NCBI RefSeq assembly: GCF_000687475.1
Contig: NC_057317.1
Coordinates: forward strand, 1,116,001-1,180,000
Source of the DNA: Ustilaginoidea virens
Lineage: Eukaryota > Ascomycota > Sordariomycetes > Hypocreales > Clavicipitaceae
DNA: 64,000 bases
Direction: 5' to 3'
This document shows, piece by piece, positions 59,501 through 64,000 of this stretch (the stretch's first letter is position 1; every line of letters starts with the position of its first letter). The translations under genes were made by a program, and so were the position numbers. The notes under the pieces are model-generated. The model was not told where the DNA came from. It saw only the letters and a list, made by a program, of their open reading frames with translations, and ran no database searches.

Positions 59501-61292
59501 ATGAAGGGCGAGGTGAGTATTTCAGCTGTACACCAGTCAGTCATCTTGCCAGCGCGAATTGGCCCACATCCTCACCAACCCGTTTTTACCCCCTGATCTT
59601 AGCACCCTCACCCTCACCCTCACCGTCGCGGAAGCTTTCTTTCGCTGACGCTCGCTTGCTTGGCAGATCCTTCACGTCCATCTAGGCCAGGCTGGTGTTC
59701 AGCTTGGTAACTCCGCCTGGGAGCTGTAAGAGACCACTCTTGGCTTTTGGCTTGCGTGACTGCGACCTATGCCAAGTACATCGTGTATCTGATGGCCAAT
59801 TGATACAGCTACCTTCTCGAACACGGCCTCGGCCCAGATGGCCGTCCCGATCCCGACGCCAAGGATGTTGGCGACCCAGGCTCCTTTGAGACCTTCTTTA
59901 CCGAAACCAGCAACGGCAAGCATGTTCCTCGATCCATTTTCATGGACCTCGACCCGTCTCCCATTGACGAGATCCGAACCGGCGCCTACCGTCAGCTTTT
60001 CCATCCCGAACTGCTGATTAACGGCAAGGAAGATGCTGCCAACAACTATGCCCGTGGACACTACACCATTGGCAAGGAGATGGTCGACACTGTCATGGAA
60101 CGTGTCCGCCGTGTTACAGGTCAGTCCCGTGCTTGCGTAACCCGCCGAATCGGTATTGGTGTGCCGCTGGTGATTTGAGATAATTAATCCAAACACTCCA
60201 CGCAGACAACTGCAACTCCCTCCAAGGGTTCTTGATCTTCCACTCCTTTGGGGGTGGTACTGGCTCTGGCTTCGGAGCCCTCATGCTGGAGCGTCTAGCC
60301 ACCGAGTATGGCAAAAAGACCAAGCTCGAGTTTGCGGTTTACCCTTCGCCTCGTACCAACACGTCTGTTGTCGAGCCTTACAATGCCGTCCTTTCCACCC
60401 ACAGCACCATCGAGAATTCTGACTGTACCTTCCTTGTTGACAACGAGGCCGTCTACGACATCTGCCGCCGCAACCTCGACATATCTCGGCCCTCCCACGA
60501 ACACCTCAATCGGCTCATCGCCCAGGTCGTCAGCTCCATCACTTCGTCCTTGCGTTTTGATGGCGCTCTCAATGTCGACCTCAACGAGTTCCAGACCAAC
60601 TTGGTTCCCTATCCTCGCATTCACTACCCCTTGATCAGTTATGCTCCCGTTGTTTCCGCGTCCAAGAGCAAGCACGAGAGCTTCAAGGTGTCAGACCTGA
60701 CCTTCCAATGTAAGCTGCAACAAGCCCGGATTTCTGCCCTTGTCCCCCACCCCTTGACACTGCATGGCAACATGAAGTGCAAGACGAGGCTGCTAACCCA
60801 TCCATGCAAAATCCAGGCTTTGAGCCCAACAACCAAATGGTTGTTTGCGATCCCCGCAACGGCAAATACATGGCTGTTGCCCTTCTCTACCGTGGCGACG
60901 TTGTCCCCCGCGACTGCACAGCTGCCATTGCCCAGATCAAGGCCAAGGCTTCCTTCAACCTGGTTGAGTGGTGTCCAACTGGCTTCAAACTCGGCCTTAA
61001 TTACCAAAAGCCCATAGCTGTTCCTGCCCCCGCGGAAGACGGTGCTCTCGCCTCTGTCGATCGAGCCGTGTCGATGCTTTCCAACACCACTGCCATTGCC
61101 GAAGCATGGTCCCGCCTTGATCACAAGTTCGACCTCATGCACAGCAAGCGCGCGTTCGTCCACTGGTACGTTGGCGAAGGTATGGAAGAAGGCGAATTTA
61201 CCGAGGCACGTGAGGATCTCGCTGCCCTGGAGAGGGATTACGAAGAGGTTGCTGCTGATGGTGTCGAGGCTGAGGAGGACGTGGAATACTAA
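59501..61292 (+). CDS. Alpha-tubulin
   Basis: Microtubule subunit. Exons 59501-59512, 59667-59725, 59809-60119, 60206-60709 and 60817-61292 give 453 residues. The GTP-binding signature GGGTGSG is at 143-149. The alpha-specific catalytic block DLNEFQTN, carrying the Glu that triggers hydrolysis on the neighbouring beta subunit, is present with [12 protein letters not shown] and [14 protein letters not shown]. The C-terminus is acidic and ends in Tyr (EEDVEY). The start [18 protein letters not shown], with exon 1 of only four codons, matches one of the two ascomycete alpha-tubulin isotypes, so a second isotype gene is expected elsewhere in the genome. The first intron (154 nt) carries CACCCT repeats. 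Confidence 0.97.
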
Positions 61293-61796
61293 GCATCCAG
61301 GCCCAAATCACGGATTCTTCTACGAAACTGGTATGGCATGCCAAGATTTACTCGAGTATGTCAGTTGAAGGAAAATTACCAATCTCGCCATTTGTGAAAG
61401 AAGGGGGCACCGATATCGATGTCCCTTGGAAGGAGTATACGTGACGCTGGCAATGGTAGAAATTCGGGGCGGCGGCCGACCAGGCAGTCATTGCGCAAAA
61501 CTAAAACAATGGGAAAGGCTTTACGGAAAAAAGGGGAGCAAGAAGCTTTATTTTCATATTAATTGTGAGCAAAGTATTCTATATAGGTTGGAGACGCCTG
61601 CCTAGTTTGTTCGAGTAAACGGAGCAATTGGGGGGGGGTTGATAATCCCTCGGGAAGAGACTTGTATTTTCCCCTGATTTACGCAGAGTTGTAGCATAAT
61701 TTAATAATAAGAACAATACATACACACATACATGTACAATCGCTCTGGTCTGGAAAGTTGATATGTAAAGAATCGCCCGTGTTTTACGTTTTCTGA
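61293..61796. other. Convergent intergenic region
   Basis: 500 bp between the alpha-tubulin and Nop12 3' ends. A CATACA-type repeat lies near 61716-61736. No gene seen. Confidence 0.6.
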
Positions 61797-63692
61797 TCAG
61801 GACTTCTTCCATTCAGCAGCTCGCCGCGCACTCCTGCTCTTAGGCCCCCCGCCTTTGCTCTTTTTGCCCTTTCCGAACTTGAGGTCTTTGGGACGACCGT
61901 CTTTGCTAGATGCCCTTTTACCCTCAAAGACCGGCTTTGGGGAAGATTGGTCCCCGTTCTGGGCATCAGTGCCGACTTGTTTGCGGTGCATGAAGCCTCC
62001 GCCCCGCCCGAGCAGGCGGTTGGCGCGACCGGCGGCAGCTTGTTGCGCCGGCGTCAATTTGGGCGTGTACTTGGTGCTGCGGGCTTGACGATCAGCAGCC
62101 TGCGCCTTGGCTCTGGTTCGTTCCTGAGCGAGGGCCGTCTTGCGAGGGTCTTTGGCCCGGGTAACGCGAAGTTTGCGCGGAAGCATGGGCGGAAACTTCT
62201 TTTCGTTGAGGAGAAGAGCAGCCTCGACGTCGTTGGCATCCTACAGGGGAGAGGCAGGACGAGGCGATGGAGGTTAGTTGGATAACACCGGTAATGTGAG
62301 ACGCCTACCTCGGCATCGCAGCAAAAAAAAGGGGGGAAAAAGTTTTTTTTGCAAGACTTACGTAGAATTGGACATAGGCGAAGCCCTTGCCGACCCTAGT
62401 TTTGGCATCTCGCACGACCCGAACACTTTCGACCTTGCCGACTTTGCCAAAGGTCCGCCAGAGACCTTCTTCGGCATCAGCAGGAACTTTGGTGCGCTTT
62501 TTCTCGACCTTTTCGCCCTCCTCGTTTGTGACAATGACGGTTTCGTCGTCGATGAAGCCCAAGTTCCCGACAAACACGCAGCGGCGATGGTCTGTGGGGC
62601 TGGGGTGCGCTACACTGTCCACTCGGAGATGTCGTCCGAGAACCTCTGTGCCGTTGAGCTTGGAGGTCACTTGCCTGGCAGCCGCGGCGGTCGAGAAGAC
62701 AACGTAGGCGTTGGCCGACCGAGTGGTGGCGTTCATGAGCGACTTGGTGATGTACGCAGCTCGCTTTGGCATGGAGCCTGTAGAGAATGCCACGGATCGA
62801 AAGCGGATGGATTCGAATTTCTGCTCCGGCGCCTCGTTCAAGTCCAGAGCGGATGTCAGGTGAGATAAGAGAGTCCTCTTGGCGGCCTTGGAGAATATCG
62901 CCTCGGTCGAGACATTGGAGAGGAACACAGTCCGGGAAGCTCTTTCGAAATCCGAGTCCTTGGACTCCTGTGTCAAGCTTTCATGAAGCGGACAAGCATC
63001 ATCAGCGTCGCTAGCGCCGGCATCCTCCTCTCTGGACTTTTGCCGTTTGCCCAGTGGCTTCTCGTCGTCGATTTTGGTCAGTTCGGCCAAGTACCTGGCC
63101 TCTAAATCGTCGTTGCCGTCTTTCCTCTTTCGTTTCCTGTCTCTCCTACCCTCGGCCTGCTGGACTTCTCCGCCTTCTTCAGAATCGCGTTTGGATACAG
63201 AGGCATCAGTTGGTTTCTCGACTTGGTCGCTACCGTCCTGGCAGCTCGAGTCGACAGATGAAGCGCAGTCCTCCTGGTCTTCGTCATTGTAGCCTAACTC
63301 TTGGCTAATGCTTGACAGTTCATCATCTTTGTCTTCTTTCTCCTCGTGTGGGGGGCTGTCATTCCTTCCCGGCTTCGCTTTTCCCGGTGAACCCGTTTCC
63401 AACAACGCAGAGTATCGAGATTTGGGAGGAGCTTGTACTGGGCCAGACTGCAATACCTTAGCCGACGCGGGGTGTCAGACAATTGCTCGAATACATACAC
63501 TGGTTGCAAACAGAGCGTCTAGTGTGGCGTCAATGGACGTGGAATCAGCCAGCAGCTTTCCGGATCTGTTGTGGTGATTAAAATAGACTCGGTTCCGAAG
63601 GGAAGAAGCGAGGAGGAAGAAAAAAAAGGGGACCGATGACGATGAATTCACAATTGCACCGAGTTTTTGTCGACTTACTTTTTTTTAGCCAT
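61797..63692 (-). CDS. NOP12: Nucleolar RNA-binding protein Nop12
   Basis: RRM protein needed for 25S rRNA processing in yeast; nucleolar. Exons 63692-63679, 63565-63499, 63447-62362 and 62240-61797 give 536 residues. [21 protein letters not shown] opens the protein. An acidic/basic disordered region ([20 protein letters not shown]) runs to about 190. RRM1 shows [14 protein letters not shown] and [17 protein letters not shown]2 shows [19 protein letters not shown] and [10 protein letters not shown] (RNP1, followed by intron 3). The tail is Lys/Arg-rich ([15 protein letters not shown]) and ends AEWKKS. The first exon has 14 nt; the intron 1 and 2 signals are GTAAGT...ACAG and GTATGT...GCAG. 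Confidence 0.92.
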
Positions 63693-64000
63693 GCTCAAAA
63701 CGCGACGATTGGGAGACTGGTTTGAAAGAAGCTTGAGGCGTTTCAAAAAGTTTGAGCAAAGGGTCTTGCGCCTGTTTTGCCACGCCAAGATTGACGGGAA
63801 CAAATCTGAAGTTCCGAGATATTTAGATCAATCGCTTGCTTCAACTTTACCTTTTTTTTTTTTTTTTGGATGATGTACAGTAGGACCCGCGAATCAACGA
63901 ATTAACTAATCGAATCTGCTCCGTAACTGGCTGGTGGCCAGGAGTCTCATACCCCACCCCCCGTGTCGGAAGATGGAATTTCTGCCCTGCTCCACCGCCA
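63693..64000. other. Nop12 upstream region, cut by the window edge
   Basis: 308 bp that should hold the NOP12 promoter. A T15 tract lies near 63852-63867. Nothing else recognised. Confidence 0.5.

Overview
The window is nuclear DNA of a filamentous ascomycete (Pezizomycotina; the gene set looks like a sordariomycete, possibly Hypocreales). The evidence is short GT-AG introns of about 50-120 nt with CTAAC/CTGAC branch points, a Zn2Cys6 regulator, ATG11, a fungal-type complex I subunit, an alpha-tubulin with EEDVEY end, and a block of transposons mutated in the manner of repeat-induced point mutation (RIP). The genus cannot be fixed from the sequence alone.

Layout. 1-16 kb, mostly minus strand: the 5' 573 codons of a Zn2Cys6 transcription factor, an intron-containing tRNA-Gln, a GT31-like glycosyltransferase with a cysteine-rich tail, a Ubp16/USP30-like deubiquitinase and the selective-autophagy scaffold ATG11. 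16,087-29,940: one nested retroelement block. A Ty1/copia element lies on the minus strand with 268-bp LTRs, a 5-bp target duplication GCATC and a half-tRNA-iMet primer site. It is interrupted inside its RNase H region by a Tad/I-type LINE on the plus strand. Both are full of stops and have lost catalytic Asp codons. 30.1-31.1 kb: CENP-H kinetochore gene. 31.1-37.6 kb: gene-free, rich in simple repeats. 37.6-42.6 kb: an NHP6-like HMG-box gene and a nine-exon conserved fungal orphan. 43.3-46.7 kb: phosphoglucomutase and oligoribonuclease. 47.9-51.5 kb: a Gfo/Idh/MocA oxidoreductase and a Nudix hydrolase. 53.0-55.5 kb: a complex I 17.8-kDa-type subunit and ribosomal protein uS19. 57.3-64 kb: a Ser/Thr-rich single-pass membrane protein, alpha-tubulin and the ribosome-biogenesis factor Nop12.

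The genes are housekeeping genes with no cluster logic. I rebuilt exon structures by hand from splice signals, reading frame and family conservation; all complete models add up to whole codons. The most notable features are the well-preserved architecture of the dead retroelement block and its place between the divergent ATG11 and CENP-H genes, about 165 bp from the CENP-H start. Others are a recurring intergenic TACGGAGTA motif family, a C23 run 8 nt before the deubiquitinase start codon, and several unusual splice sites (one GC-AG intron, several AAG acceptors). I found no convincing new multi-gene system.
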